Assembly: GCA_036924085.1 (NCBI GenBank)
Contig: JAVGWX010000009.1
Location: 65,482,436 to 65,546,435 of the forward strand
DNA: 64,000 nucleotides
Direction: 5' to 3'
Source: Ariolimax columbianus
Taxonomy: Eukaryota > Mollusca > Gastropoda > Stylommatophora > Arionidae
The notes beneath the pieces were generated by a model, which was not told the origin of the DNA, made no database searches, and was given only the letters and a program-made list of their open reading frames with translations. Below are positions 1 to 10,499 of the stretch, piece by piece; position 1 is the first letter of the stretch; each line of letters begins with the position of its first letter. Made by a program: the position numbers and the translations under genes.

Positions 1-202
1 GACTTTAGCAAGCATTTTTTGAGTACCGGGTTTGCATTCCCTCTTCGATCCCTTCTCCTTAGCCAGTCTGCCCTACTGCAGCGTGTAATCCAGGATCACC
101 GCGTGGAGGTGTAGAAAGGGCTGGTTTGCTGGCCCTGACGCTAGCAGTCAGCTATGGGTCGCTGACCACTGCAGCTCGTGCGCTGCTCAGCATCTTGATC
201 CC
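1..202 (-). mobile_element. DR1 retroposon, partial copy cut by window edge
   Basis: About 200 bp match, nearly base for base, the 5' two-thirds of the copies at 6461-6812, 9427-9783 and 45642-46104. Shared words include the constant stretches around 'ccgcgtggaggtgtag' and 'cagtcagctatgggtcgctg'. By the orientation of the other copies the (GAA)n 3' tail would lie left of base 1. It has no coding capacity, and I do not recognise the family by name. Confidence 0.75.
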
Positions 203-690
203 AGAGGTACTTATGGAAATCAGCAGAAATTAAGTTAAACACACAGGAACAAATCTTCAGCTTCAATGTCAGTTCCGTTCTATGGTATGGATCTGAAATA
301 TAATATACAACAGAAACAACAACTAAAAATGTTCAGATTTCATAAATGGGCGCCGGCACTTAACAGAGAGATTCAAATTGTCTGATAAGATCACTCATAT
401 GGAGCTGTTGGGAAGCGTGGAGCATGGCCTGGGGACACATTAAGGAAACCATCTGATATCATTTAATGACAGTCTCTGTTTTGGAATACACAAGACCAGG
501 GACACAATGTCAGACCAAAACACAAGCGGAAGAGAGCGCTCGATCGGTACATAAAGGAAACGGGAAAGACGGGGGCAGAGCTGGAACAGATGGCCTGGAG
601 CAAGAGGACTTGGCCTATGTTTGTTTAAAAGATGTACGCCATGTAAAAAAATAAAAAAACTTATGATTTTGAATCATAATCGTTATCATC
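203..690 (+). mobile_element. Possible LINE ORF2 C-terminal remnant in otherwise plain sequence
   Basis: About 512-628 on the plus strand translates to a basic stretch starting RPKHKRKRALDRYIKETGK and then ELEQMAWSKRTW before a stop. This resembles the 'GRP..TW.R.. .E. ...T..E....A.DR..WR' tail of many LINE reverse transcriptases. No RT core is left. The rest of the interval (203-500 and 630-690) shows nothing recognisable. Confidence 0.35.
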
Positions 691-3600
691 ATCTGGTTGA
701 TCAGTCCTAAGACAGGTTGTAAGTTGTCAGAGCATGTCTCTCCATTTGATCCTATTCTCTGATTGATCAGTCCTAAGACAGGTTGTAAGTTGTCAGAGCA
801 TGTCTCTCCATTTGATCCTATTCTCTGATTGATCAGTCCTAAGACAGGTTGTAAGTTGTCAGAGCATGTCTCTCCATTTGATCCTATTCTCTGGTTGATC
901 AGTCATAAGACAGGTTGTAAGTTGTCAGAGCATGTCTCTTTATTTGATCCTATTCTCTGGTTGATCAGTCATACGACATGTTGTAAGTTGTCAGAGCATG
1001 TCTCTTTATTTGATCCTATTCTCTGGTTGATCAGTACTAAGACAGGTTGTAAGTTGTCAGAGCATGTATCTTTATTTGATCCTATTCTCTGGTTGATCAG
1101 TCCTAAGACAGGTTGTAAGTTGTCAGAGCATGTCTCTCCATTTGATCCTCTTCTCTGGTTGATCAGTCCTAAGACAGGTTGTAAGTTGTCAGAGCATGTC
1201 TCTTTATTTGATCCTATTCTCTGGTTGATCAGTCCTAAGACAGGTTGTAAGTTGACAGAGCATGTCTCTCTATTTGATCCTATTCTCTGGTTGATCAGTC
1301 ATAAGACAGGTTGTAAGTTGTCAGATCATGTCTCTCCATTTGATCCTATTCTCTGGTTGATCAGTCCTAAGACAGGTTGTAAGTTGTCAGAGCATGTCTC
1401 TTTATTTGATCCTATTCTCTGGTTGATCAGTCCTAAGACAGGTTGTAAGTTGTCAGAGCATGTCTCTTTATTTGATCCTATTCTCTGGTTGATCAGTCCT
1501 AAGACAGGTTGTAAGTTATCAGAGCATGTATCTCCATTTGATCCTATTCTCTGGTTGATGAGTCCTAAGACAGATTGTTAGTTATCAGAGCATGTCTCTC
1601 CATTTGATCTTATTCTCTGGTTGATCAGTCCTAAGACAGGTTGTAAGTTATCAGAGCATGTCTCTCCATTTGATCCTATTCTCTGATTGATCAGTCCTAA
1701 GACAGGTTGTAAGTAATCAGAGCATGTCCCTCCATTTGATCCTATTCTCTGATTGATCAGTCCTAAGACAGGTTGTAAGTTGTCAGAGCATGTCTCTCCA
1801 TTTGATCCTATTCTCTGGTTGATCAGTCATAAGACAGGTTGTAAGTTATCAGAGCATGTCTCTCTATTTGATCCTATTCTCTGGTTGATCAGTCCTAAGA
1901 CAGGTTGTAAGTTATCAGAGCATGTCTCTCCATTTGATGCTATTCTCTGGTTGATCAGTCCTAAGACAGGTTGTAAGTTATCAGAGCATGTCTCTCCATT
2001 TGATCCTATTCTCTGGTTGATCAGTCCTAAGACAGGTTGTAAGTTGACAGAGCATGTCTCTCCTTTTGATCCTATTCTCTGGTTGATCAGTCCTAAGACA
2101 GGTTGTAAGTTGACAGAGCATGTCTCTTTATTTGATCATATTCTCTGGTTGATCAGTCCTAAGACAGTTTGTAAGTTGTCAGAGCATGTCTCTCCATTTG
2201 ATCCTATTCTCTGGTTGATCAGTCATAAGACAGGTTGTAAGTTGTCAGAGCATGTCTCTTTATTTGATCCTATTCTCTGGTTGATCAGTCCTAAGACAGG
2301 TTGTAAGTTGACAGGGCATGTCTCTCTATTTGATCCTATTCTCTGGTTGATCAGTCATAAGACAGGTTGTAAGTTGTCAGAGCATGTCTCTTTATTTGAT
2401 CCTATTCTCTGGTTGATCAGTCATAAGACAGGTTGTAAGTTGTCAGAGCATGTCTCTTCATTTGATGCTATTCTCTGGTTGATCAGTCCTAAGACAGGTT
2501 GTATGTTATCAGAGCATGTCTCTCCATTTGATCCTATTCTCTGGTTGATCAGTCCTAAGACAGGTTGTAAGTTGACAGAGCATGTCTCTTTATTTGATCC
2601 TATTCTCTGGTTGATCAGTCCTAAGACAGGTTGTAAGTTGTCAGAGCATGTCTCTCCATTTGATCCTCTTCTCTGGTTGATCAGTCCTAAGACAGGTTGT
2701 AAGTTGTCAGAGCATGTCTCTCCATTTGATCATATTCTCTGGTTGATCAGTCCTAAGACAGGTTGTAAGTTGACAGAGCATGTCTCTTTTTTTGATCCTA
2801 TTCTCTGGTTGATCAGTCCTAAGACAGGTTGTAAGTTGTCAGAGCATGTATCTTTATTTGATCCTATTCTCTGGTTGATTAGTCCTAAGACAGGTTGTAA
2901 GTTTACAGAGCATGTCTCTCCATTTGATCCTATTCTCTGGTTGATCAGTCCTAAGACAGGTTGTAAGTTTTCAGAGCATGTCTCTTTATTTGATCCTATT
3001 CTCTGGTTGATCAGTCCTAAGACAGGTTGTAAGTTGTCAGAGCATGTCTCTCCATTTGATCCTCTTCTCTGGTTGATCAGTCCTAAGACAGGTTGTAAGT
3101 TGTCAGAGCATGTCTCTCCATTTGATCATATTCTCTGGTTGATCAGTTCTAAGACAGGTTGTAAGTTGTCAGAGCATGTCTCTCTATTTGATCCTATTCT
3201 CTGGTTGATCAGTCATAAGACAGGTTGTAAGTTATCAGAGCATGTCTCTCCATTTGATCATATTCTCTGGTTGATCAGTCCTAAGACAGGTTGTACGTTA
3301 TCAGAGCATGTCTCTCCATTTGATCCTTTTCTCTGGTTGATCAGTCCTAAGACAGGTTGTAAGTTATCAGAGAATGTCTCTCCATTTGATCCTATTCTCT
3401 GGTTGATCAGTCCTAAGACAGGTGTTAAGTTGTCAGAGCATGTCTCTTTATTTGATCCTATTCTCTGGTTGATCAGTCCTAAGACAGGTTGTAAGTTGTC
3501 AGAGCATGTCTCTTTTTTTGATCCTATTCTCTGGTTGATCAGTCCTAAGACAGGTGTTAAGTTGTCAGAGCATGTCTCTTTATTTGATCCTATTCTCTGG

Positions 3601-3765
3601 TTGATCAGTCCTAAGACAGGTGTTAAGTTGTCAGAGCATGTCTCTTTATTTGATGCTATTCTCTGGTTGATCAGTCATAAGACTGGTTGTAAGTTGTCAG
3701 AGCATGTCTCTCCATTTCAGCCTATTCTCTGGCTGTTCAGCCTTACGACTGGTTGTGAACAGATC
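690..3765. repeat. 66-bp satellite/minisatellite array, about 46 units
   Basis: Tandem units of 66 bp with few indels run for 3 kb. The period is a multiple of three and most units lack stops, so a 22-residue periodic frame stays open from 1753 to 3873. That frame begins at TTG rather than a usual ATG. The differences between units are mostly replacement changes (Pro/His, Pro/Leu, Gly/Val), and early units carry TGA where later ones have TGG. I read it as noncoding. Last units (from about 3720) are diverged. Confidence 0.95.
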
Positions 3766-3954
3766 TTATCATTTGACCATATCCTCTTCAGCTCTCCATT
3801 TCAGCACGGGTTCGCAATTAATTTCTCTGCTTGCCTGCTATTTAAAGAGGATCGTGCCATCTTAGTATCTTAGGTAGACATCCATGTCTCAAATACTAGG
3901 GCTCCAGTTAACTCAATAGACGTGTTTCTATCATTTTCAATGTTTCCTTTTGTT

Positions 3955-4108
3955 CGCTTACCTCAGGAAGATCATTGTCATTGTATCTTCTTTCTGCCCA
4001 CTCACTACCTCAGTGAGGACATTGTCATTGGATCTTCTTTCTTCTCATCTGACTACCTCAGTAAGGACATCGTCATTAGAGCTTCTTTCTGCTCATCTCA
4101 CTAGTTCC
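3955..4108. repeat. Three-copy ~53-bp tandem repeat
   Basis: Three diverged units each contain 'cctcag', 'atcattgtcatt' or a variant, and 'cttctttct'. No gene is visible between 3766 and 4790. A weak frame on the minus strand at 4437-4646 has no family resemblance. Confidence 0.7.
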
Positions 4109-4799
4109 ACAATGATGAATACATTTCCCTTCTTGATTGTTGTGAATATTTTGTTTACATTCCACTACCGTAGGGGTTTTCCATTGTTGCGCTCCTGATT
4201 ACCGAATAGCCTTCTGGGTGTGATATTCAACTCTCGACAAAAGTATCCCAATGTAATAATGTAACAAATGAGTGAATATCTGCTTTTTTTGCAGATTATG
4301 AGACATCTCCCTTATGGCACCCAAGACAGAAAGGGAATAGAAACCGAAATGATAATTTAAGCAGGAAAAAAAAAGATCCTTTCTTCAAATGTGAAGTAAT
4401 AACATTTAACTCATACAATTTCAATTGATATAAAAGTCATTTGATTATACGTTTAATGGAGTGGATGAAATTAATGAATAAACCAGGTCGCTTGAGGCTA
4501 CAGAGATGCCCTTTCACAGGCGAATGGTTTCCTGGAAGAGAGGCATACAGATAGAGAGTGAGAGAGAGATAGAAAGAGTAATCAGCTTTTAAAGGAAGCT
4601 TATTACATGCACATGAGAATGAAGCTATCCACGTATATTTGAGCATAGTGGGAGGGAAATGTAAGGTGCGAAATCATTATGACCGACATACTTCATGGAT
4701 GGTAAGGAGACGGGAGGGAAAAGCTAGTGGAAAACGCAGCGTATTGTTAAGATACAAGCGTAGCGCTTAGCGGATACTGCCATCGAGAGACTCTGTAAT

Positions 4800-5140
4800 A
4801 CACCCACATACATAAATACACATATATATATGTACATATATATACATACATACATATATATATATATAGTTTGATAGCAAAATGGATATATTGCTAGATT
4901 CATAGATTGGTTAACAGATACATAGATGGATATATGTGTTTATAAACTGAAAGATAGATTGAAATACAGACATAGATATCTAAAATTTTCACTATAGATG
5001 AAATAATATATGAATACATTAGAGAGAAAGGGATAGAGAGTAGAGGGAGAACGAGATGTAGAGAGAGATAGAGAGAAAGAGAGATTGGATGGACGGATCC
5101 ATGAATCACTAGATACACAAGTAGACAAACAGGTCGATAT
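4800..5140. repeat. Degenerate TA/CA/GATA simple-sequence tract
   Basis: Low-complexity stretches of atatac, acatag and gagagata, with no coding signal. Confidence 0.7.
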
Positions 5141-5194
5141 ATATCTGTGTGATCAAGTGGATATGATTCCAGAAATGTCATTTCTAAACTTCAC

Positions 5195-6000
5195 GTCTTT
5201 ATACTGGTTTAGAAGACTGCAGAGTCTGTAAACAACCAGTTTCATTTACATTTCCTTGCTCTAAAAGATATGCGCAACCAATCTATTTGCAAATGCATGA
5301 ATTATTCTTGTCTCCACTACTTTCTCTGGCAATGCATTCCACGCATTCACCACTCTCTGACTAAAAAAAAAATTTCTTAATATTCAATCTGGACCTTTCT
5401 TTAGTTAATTTGTAGCTATGCTCTCTTGTACTTGTGGGTTGCTGTATTTTGAAAAAAACAACTTGTTATAGTCTAATTTATCCATTCCTCTGATCATCTT
5501 AGAAACCTCGAATTCTTCTCTTTTCTAGACACAGTAGGCCGATTTTTCTGAGTCTTTCCTCAAAACTAATTCTGGAATCTCACTATCAGCTTTGTCGCTC
5601 TTTTTTTGTATTCTTTCCAACACGTTTATATCCTCTCTATTTTAATACTCCACACCTGTACACATTACTGTACACATTAGGGCAAACTAAAGCTTTATAC
5701 AGTTTGACTGACACTTCCTTGCTCCTATGTTTAATATTTCTATTTAGAATATCTAACATTGCCATTGCTTTGTTCACTGCTATCTGGACTTGCTCACTCA
5801 CCTTTCCTGTATTATCTATCATAACCCTTCGGTCCTTTTCCTTTCCTATCATTCTAATGTTGTTCTCCCCCATTCTGTAATTATGTTCCATATTTGATCT
5901 ACCCATGTGAATGACAGTACAGTTATCTACACGAAACTCCATTTGCCAGCTTACAGACCATTCTAGAATGTTTTCTCGGCATAAAGGCATGCCGAATAAC
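5195..6000 (-). mobile_element. CR1/L2-like LINE, RT C-terminal part, degenerate
   Basis: On the minus strand the upper part (5990-5637) reads an RT palm/thumb segment: 'WSVSWQMEFRVDNCTVIHMG', then 'KDRRVMI' and 'VKLYKALVCPNVY'. This corresponds to the 'W...WQM.FN..KC.V.H.G' and 'LYKALVRP..EY' blocks of CR1/L2-type reverse transcriptases. Below it, in shifted frames (5640-5190), are recognisable pieces of the C-terminal block including 'NFFFSQRVVNAWNALPEKVV'. Frameshifts and stops show it is dead. No 5' half, endonuclease or full-length 3' end is seen. Confidence 0.8.
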
Positions 6001-6449
6001 GGTACAGTCTATTTAAAAAAAAATAATTTTAATATGGCGGTTGAAGTATAGACGTTGTATGAGAACTCCGATGGGACGTCTGGCAGGACAAGCAACCTGT
6101 ATTTCTTAGTACTAAAATGATGTACATCTCAATGGTAAAGTGGTTAGAATACTTACTTGCCCCAGTAGCTGTGACGGTTAGCCCACATGCAGACACACAC
6201 GTCAGTTTACCCAGGCGTAGACTTGCGCCTGGCCGTACATTTAGTGATGGAAATGAGACACTTTCTGAAAATTTGAGATCTGGTGCAATGAAAAATGTAA
6301 AAGAAATATTCCTCAGAAACAGTATACACGTAAACAGATTCAATATGCGACGGTGGGCTCATGGTGGCTATTTTGTTCCGGAGTTCATCGCTGGAGCGAC
6401 GTAGTTTGTGTTTTGTGTCATGCTCTCCACAAGCGACATTCCTTTATGT

Positions 6450-6823
6450 AGAGTGAGACCAAGATGCTGAGTAGCGCATGAGCTGCAGTGGTCATCGACC
6501 CATAGCTGACTGCTAGCGTCAGGGCCAGCGAACCAGAGCTGCCAAGACCCTTCTACACCTCCACGCGGTGATCTTGGATAACAGGCTGCAGCAGGGCAGA
6601 CTGGCTACGGAGAAGGATTCGAAGAGGGAATGCTAACCCCGTACTGAAAAAATGCTTGCTGAAGTCGGATGTGTTGACCGAAAGGTGCAAATATCGCAGC
6701 CAAGCTGTAAACTACAACACAACGCATTCCGTTCTCTGGACTACATTCTGCTACTTACCCTTTCAGAGTTTGGTAGTGGGAGATTGAGAACGAACGAAGA
6801 AGATGAAGAAGAAGAGTGAGACC
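6450..6823 (+). mobile_element. DR1 retroposon, full copy with 11-bp TSD
   Basis: A 352-bp element (6461-6812) is flanked by the perfect duplication 'agagtgagacc' at 6450-6460 and 6813-6823. The 3' end is a GAA-rich tail that starts with 'gaacgaagaagatgaagaa'. It aligns along its whole length with the copy at 9427-9783 in opposite orientation. No ORF is present. The TSD and simple 3' tail indicate retroposition. I see no A/B-box tRNA head, so its promoter type is unknown. Confidence 0.85.
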
Positions 6824-8060
6824 GAGCCATTAGGGGAGACCAGCCGCGATGAAGTCGAGCCCTTTAGCCTATCCTTTAAACACGAGGTATAATTTAACGT
6901 GTATGGTAGTACAGAGCATAACACTGCATGTAAGCTTATACTAATAATATCGTGTGCAAAAATATTTTTTGTTATTTCATGTGTTAGTGATGGACTTCAT
7001 TGATATAACTTCTGATACATTGACACATATATATGTCAGTATAATTTCTCTATACCTGTATATTATGATTACACTGTAATTCATACATTTTTCTTTATAG
7101 TTCAGTAAATATATCCAGGAGGTTGTGTCATGCTTATCATGCTTTATATGCGTATCACTCACTACTGCGGGGATCACGCCAATCCCTGAAAACAGCCCGT
7201 TTCAAAGGAGGACTACTTGAAAGCCGAGGTGAGGGTCTTGGCCAGTACGTTTTGCCTGCACCTGACTAACATGTCTGATCAGTAAACTTTGCCTGACCAG
7301 ACGTCAGTCTTCCTCCCCGACCACAGAGGTAAATTAAACACAAACGTGCAACAGGCTTAGAACCACTTCTATAGAAGACGAGATCTTGACCTCGACCCTG
7401 GTACATTCTCCTGACGTTCAGTACCATTTACTCACTCGTTCTCTTATTCTTGCCTCGAACTGCTAATATAGAATCAATCACATGGTAAACATATTTCCGT
7501 CTACCATTTGCGCCTGGTCTTGCTCATTCATTCCCGGAATATTTGGTTTAGCCAGATCGAAATATTGACATCAGCGTCATAGGGTTAGATCGTGCTTGGA
7601 AAGGTCACCAGAATATTTCTATATCTAGGTCACTATGAGGACATCCTTGTTATATGATTGGCTCCACTGTTTAAACGACAAAACGACGGTCACAATCGGT
7701 CATGTGTTGCTATCGCCACCTCCTTATCTGCTGGCGGTTATTTATCTCGTGGTGGTTTCCACCTCAGACCCTTCTCAGATAAAATACACACGCACGCTAG
7801 CGGCGCGCACTGATTATTTAAAGCGCATAGACATTTTATCGTATACTATTGAAATTAATGATAGAGAAGCTATTTACAAGAAGGGCATTACAGTAGGGGA
7901 GATGTCATACATAATAACGATCTTTCACATACGATGCCAAGCAGTCATCTTCACCTGGGTGACCATTGTTTTATTACGAGCAATGATGAGGCTGATGGTG
8001 GTGTTGATGAAACAAGATGTCACACGATTGCCGTTTTCTGTAATATTGTATTTTTAGTAG
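6824..8060. other. Region without recognisable gene
   Basis: I see no gene. A short segment at 7115-7177 (minus orientation) matches 56336-56405 (plus) with scattered differences, so it is a dispersed repeat. An open frame at 7635-8057 starts with ATG and contains hydrophobic patches but has no family resemblance; I do not call it a gene. Confidence 0.4.
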
Positions 8061-8265
8061 TATTATTGTTGTTGTTAAATTATTATTATTATTATTGTTA
8101 TTATTATTATTATTATTAGTATTGTTATTATTATTAGTATTGTTATTATTATTATTGTTGTTGTTATTATTATTAGTATTGTTATTATTATTATTGTTGT
8201 TGTTGTTATTATTATTATTGTTATTATTATTGCTATTATTATTATTATTATTATTACTTATATTA
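8055..8265. repeat. TTA/TTG trinucleotide microsatellite
   Basis: Mostly uninterrupted (tta)n with ttg variants for about 210 bp. Confidence 0.95.
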
Positions 8266-8659
8266 ATGTCCTAATCTGCAATTCGCTACCAATGTCAACA
8301 ATAGCAGCCTTTTATGGGCTAGGTGAACTCACACTGTATACACGCACTGGCCGTGCTAAGGTTCATGGCAATAAATGGACTAGCGTCCTCGCCTCCAAGG
8401 CGGCCCTTTTTGAGCTTTGTATTCAGCATTTTATAATTGATTGATGATATCTTTTTGCACGCCGATACTGCAGCTGATGAAGTAGCAAGTCACAGGCTAC
8501 ATCATTTGGAGGACAGTCGGGGTCAAGCAGGAAGATGCTCCACGGAGGACGAAGTAGGAGTTTATGTAGCATCTGGATTACATGATTGTCAGTATCCAAT
8601 CTTCTCCTTGTAAGGAGGGATACATAAAACGTGTGGGATTAGTATAGGTCAAAATGTGA

Positions 8660-9090
8660 AGGAAGATAGTGGCACTACTTACACGACGTAACACAATCTG
8701 GCAAGACAAACGGTTAGCTATATGCACGAAAATCAGATTAATGCGTACATTGGTTTTGCCAATATTCCTCTATGCTCGTGAGACATTGACAATAATAGTT
8801 GACCTGCAGCGGAGGATACAGGCCTTAGAGATAGGATGTTTCCAAAGACTTCTAAATTGCCACATACAAAGACCAAGTTACAAATTAGGAAATTTCAAGA
8901 AAGAATTAAAACAGCAATAGGGCATTTTGAAGACCTCTTGGCAACGGGGCAACGATCCTGGACGGAAAGGTGCAATGCCGACGACGACGACGTCGTCCCA
9001 AAAACAGATGGGAGGACAACATAAAAGAATGGACCGATCTCCGACCAGAAGAGGCACAGCGAGCGGTCGCTGACATAATGACTTGACTTA
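8660..9090 (+). mobile_element. LINE RT C-terminal fragment
   Basis: The plus frame from 8669 reads 'TIWQDKRLAICTKIRLMRTL', 'FLYARETLTI', 'LQRRIQALEIGCFQRLL'. This is the thumb block 'TIW.D..I....KIRLMR.LV..IFLYA.E.WT' of common metazoan RT proteins. After a frameshift it continues to 'RWEDNIKEWTDLRPEEAQRA', the usual C-terminal end. The upstream palm and endonuclease are absent, so it is a 5'-truncated dead copy. Confidence 0.85.
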
Positions 9091-9413
9091 ACTTGATAAC
9101 TGCTGGAGTGGAGTTTATCGTTTAAAAAATAAAGTAAGTAGCATGTCTGTTGCAGAATGTCTCTTCCTTCAACCGCCAACCTATTTGTATGTTATATGTT
9201 TTTTATCATATGTGCAGTACTGTAGGCTGCGATTACTTTCCATACGTGGAGGGGCAACAAAAAAAAACAACCCAGATATCTGTCAAACTGGACATGGGCG
9301 TGATTCGAACTGGGTGCGTTGGGATTGTGAAACGGACACTTCATCCCTAGGCCGCGAAGCCTCCTCTTTGATTGTTTGCAGGACAACATAGTGCGTGATT
9401 AACATGCCATTCA

Positions 9414-9796
9414 CTTTTCATTATATCTTCTTCTTCTTCGTTCGTTCTCAATCTCCCACTACCAAACCCTGAAAGGGCTTAAGTAGCAGAATGTAGTCCA
9501 GAGAACGGAATGCGTTGTGTCGTAGTTTTACAGCTTGACTGCGATATTTGCACCTTCCGGTCCAATACATCCGACTTCAGTAAGCATTTTTTTAGTACCG
9601 GGTTAGAATTCCCTCTTCAATCCCTTCTCCTTAGCCAGTCTGCCCTACTGCAGCCCATTATCCAGGATCACCGCGTGGAGGTGTAGAAGGGTCTTGGCAG
9701 CTATGGTTCGCTGGCCCTGACGCTAGCAGTCAGCTATGGGTCGCTGACCACTGCAGCGTATGCGCTGCTCAGCATCTTGATCCCTTTTCATTATAT
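9414..9796 (-). mobile_element. DR1 retroposon, full copy with 13-bp TSD
   Basis: A 357-bp element (9427-9783) is flanked by the perfect duplication 'cttttcattatat' at 9414-9426 and 9784-9796. In element orientation it ends in 'cgaacgaagaagaagaag'. With the 6461 copy it defines the element's two ends. Confidence 0.9.
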
Positions 9797-9959
9797 GACA
9801 TGTGTGGTGTTTGTAGATGTTGGAAGCGGTGCTGGGAGTTTTGTAAGAGGTTTGCAGGCGTTACTTTTGAGATGATTGTGAACAGTCTATTCTGGTAAGG
9901 ACGTTTGCTAGAAAGGGGACGTGTTGTCCAAAAAATAAAATAATTGCGTCACGCCACAT

Positions 9960-10290
9960 GTGAACGACTTTGTATAATCATCAATAGGCGTCTGCCGGCT
10001 TGCGTTGTCGATCATGAACCTACTGCTGCTTCTATCAAGTGCTTCGTTTACCTACTCTGTTGTTGATTGTTTCAAGTGCCATTCTATCAGGTTGTCCATC
10101 ATCTTCTCTCTCGGCCTTCCTTTGTCTTTCTTTCCTGCTCTCTTTCTCGTTGTTACAACATGCTACAATCCGCTTTTACTCACAACATGTCCGAAAAAGG
10201 TTGACTGCCTTGTTCTGATCTTTGCAATAATTTCTTTTTGTGCTTGTGCCTCCTCAAGTCCTGTATCATACGTCTTATTTGCAGTCTTGT
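9960..10290 (-). mobile_element. LINE RT extreme C-terminal fragment
   Basis: The minus strand encodes 'IIAKIRTRQSTFFGHVVSKS', then 'KRAGKKDKGRPREKMMDNL'. This matches the 'RI..RQL.FFGHV.R.DG' and 'GKR.RGRPR.K.LD.L' tail of LINE reverse transcriptases. One stop lies within. It sits left of the 31-bp satellite. Confidence 0.75.
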
Positions 10291-10499
10291 AGTATAATAC
10301 AAGAACAAAAATATGAGGAGATTCCATTTTTCACGTAGATAATAATAAGCCATTATCATATGCGAGAAAGCCAACACAATTATGTATGCGTCCTCATCTT
10401 TTGTAACGTTGTACCAATCCGGGCCCAATGCCTTTGGTCAGTCCATCTCGTGATCGCATGGGTCGGTGACCCCGTCAACGTGTACGCCACTGAAATGTT

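Noticed and set aside
690..3873. Long frames over the 66-bp satellite as a repetitive protein
   Set aside because: They start at TTG without ATG context, units carry in-frame stops at the left, and changes between units are mostly amino-acid replacing.
9255..9395. tRNA-derived SINE on the minus strand ('cagttcgaatcacg' B-box-like)
   Set aside because: A-box weak, no tail or second copy; too little to call.
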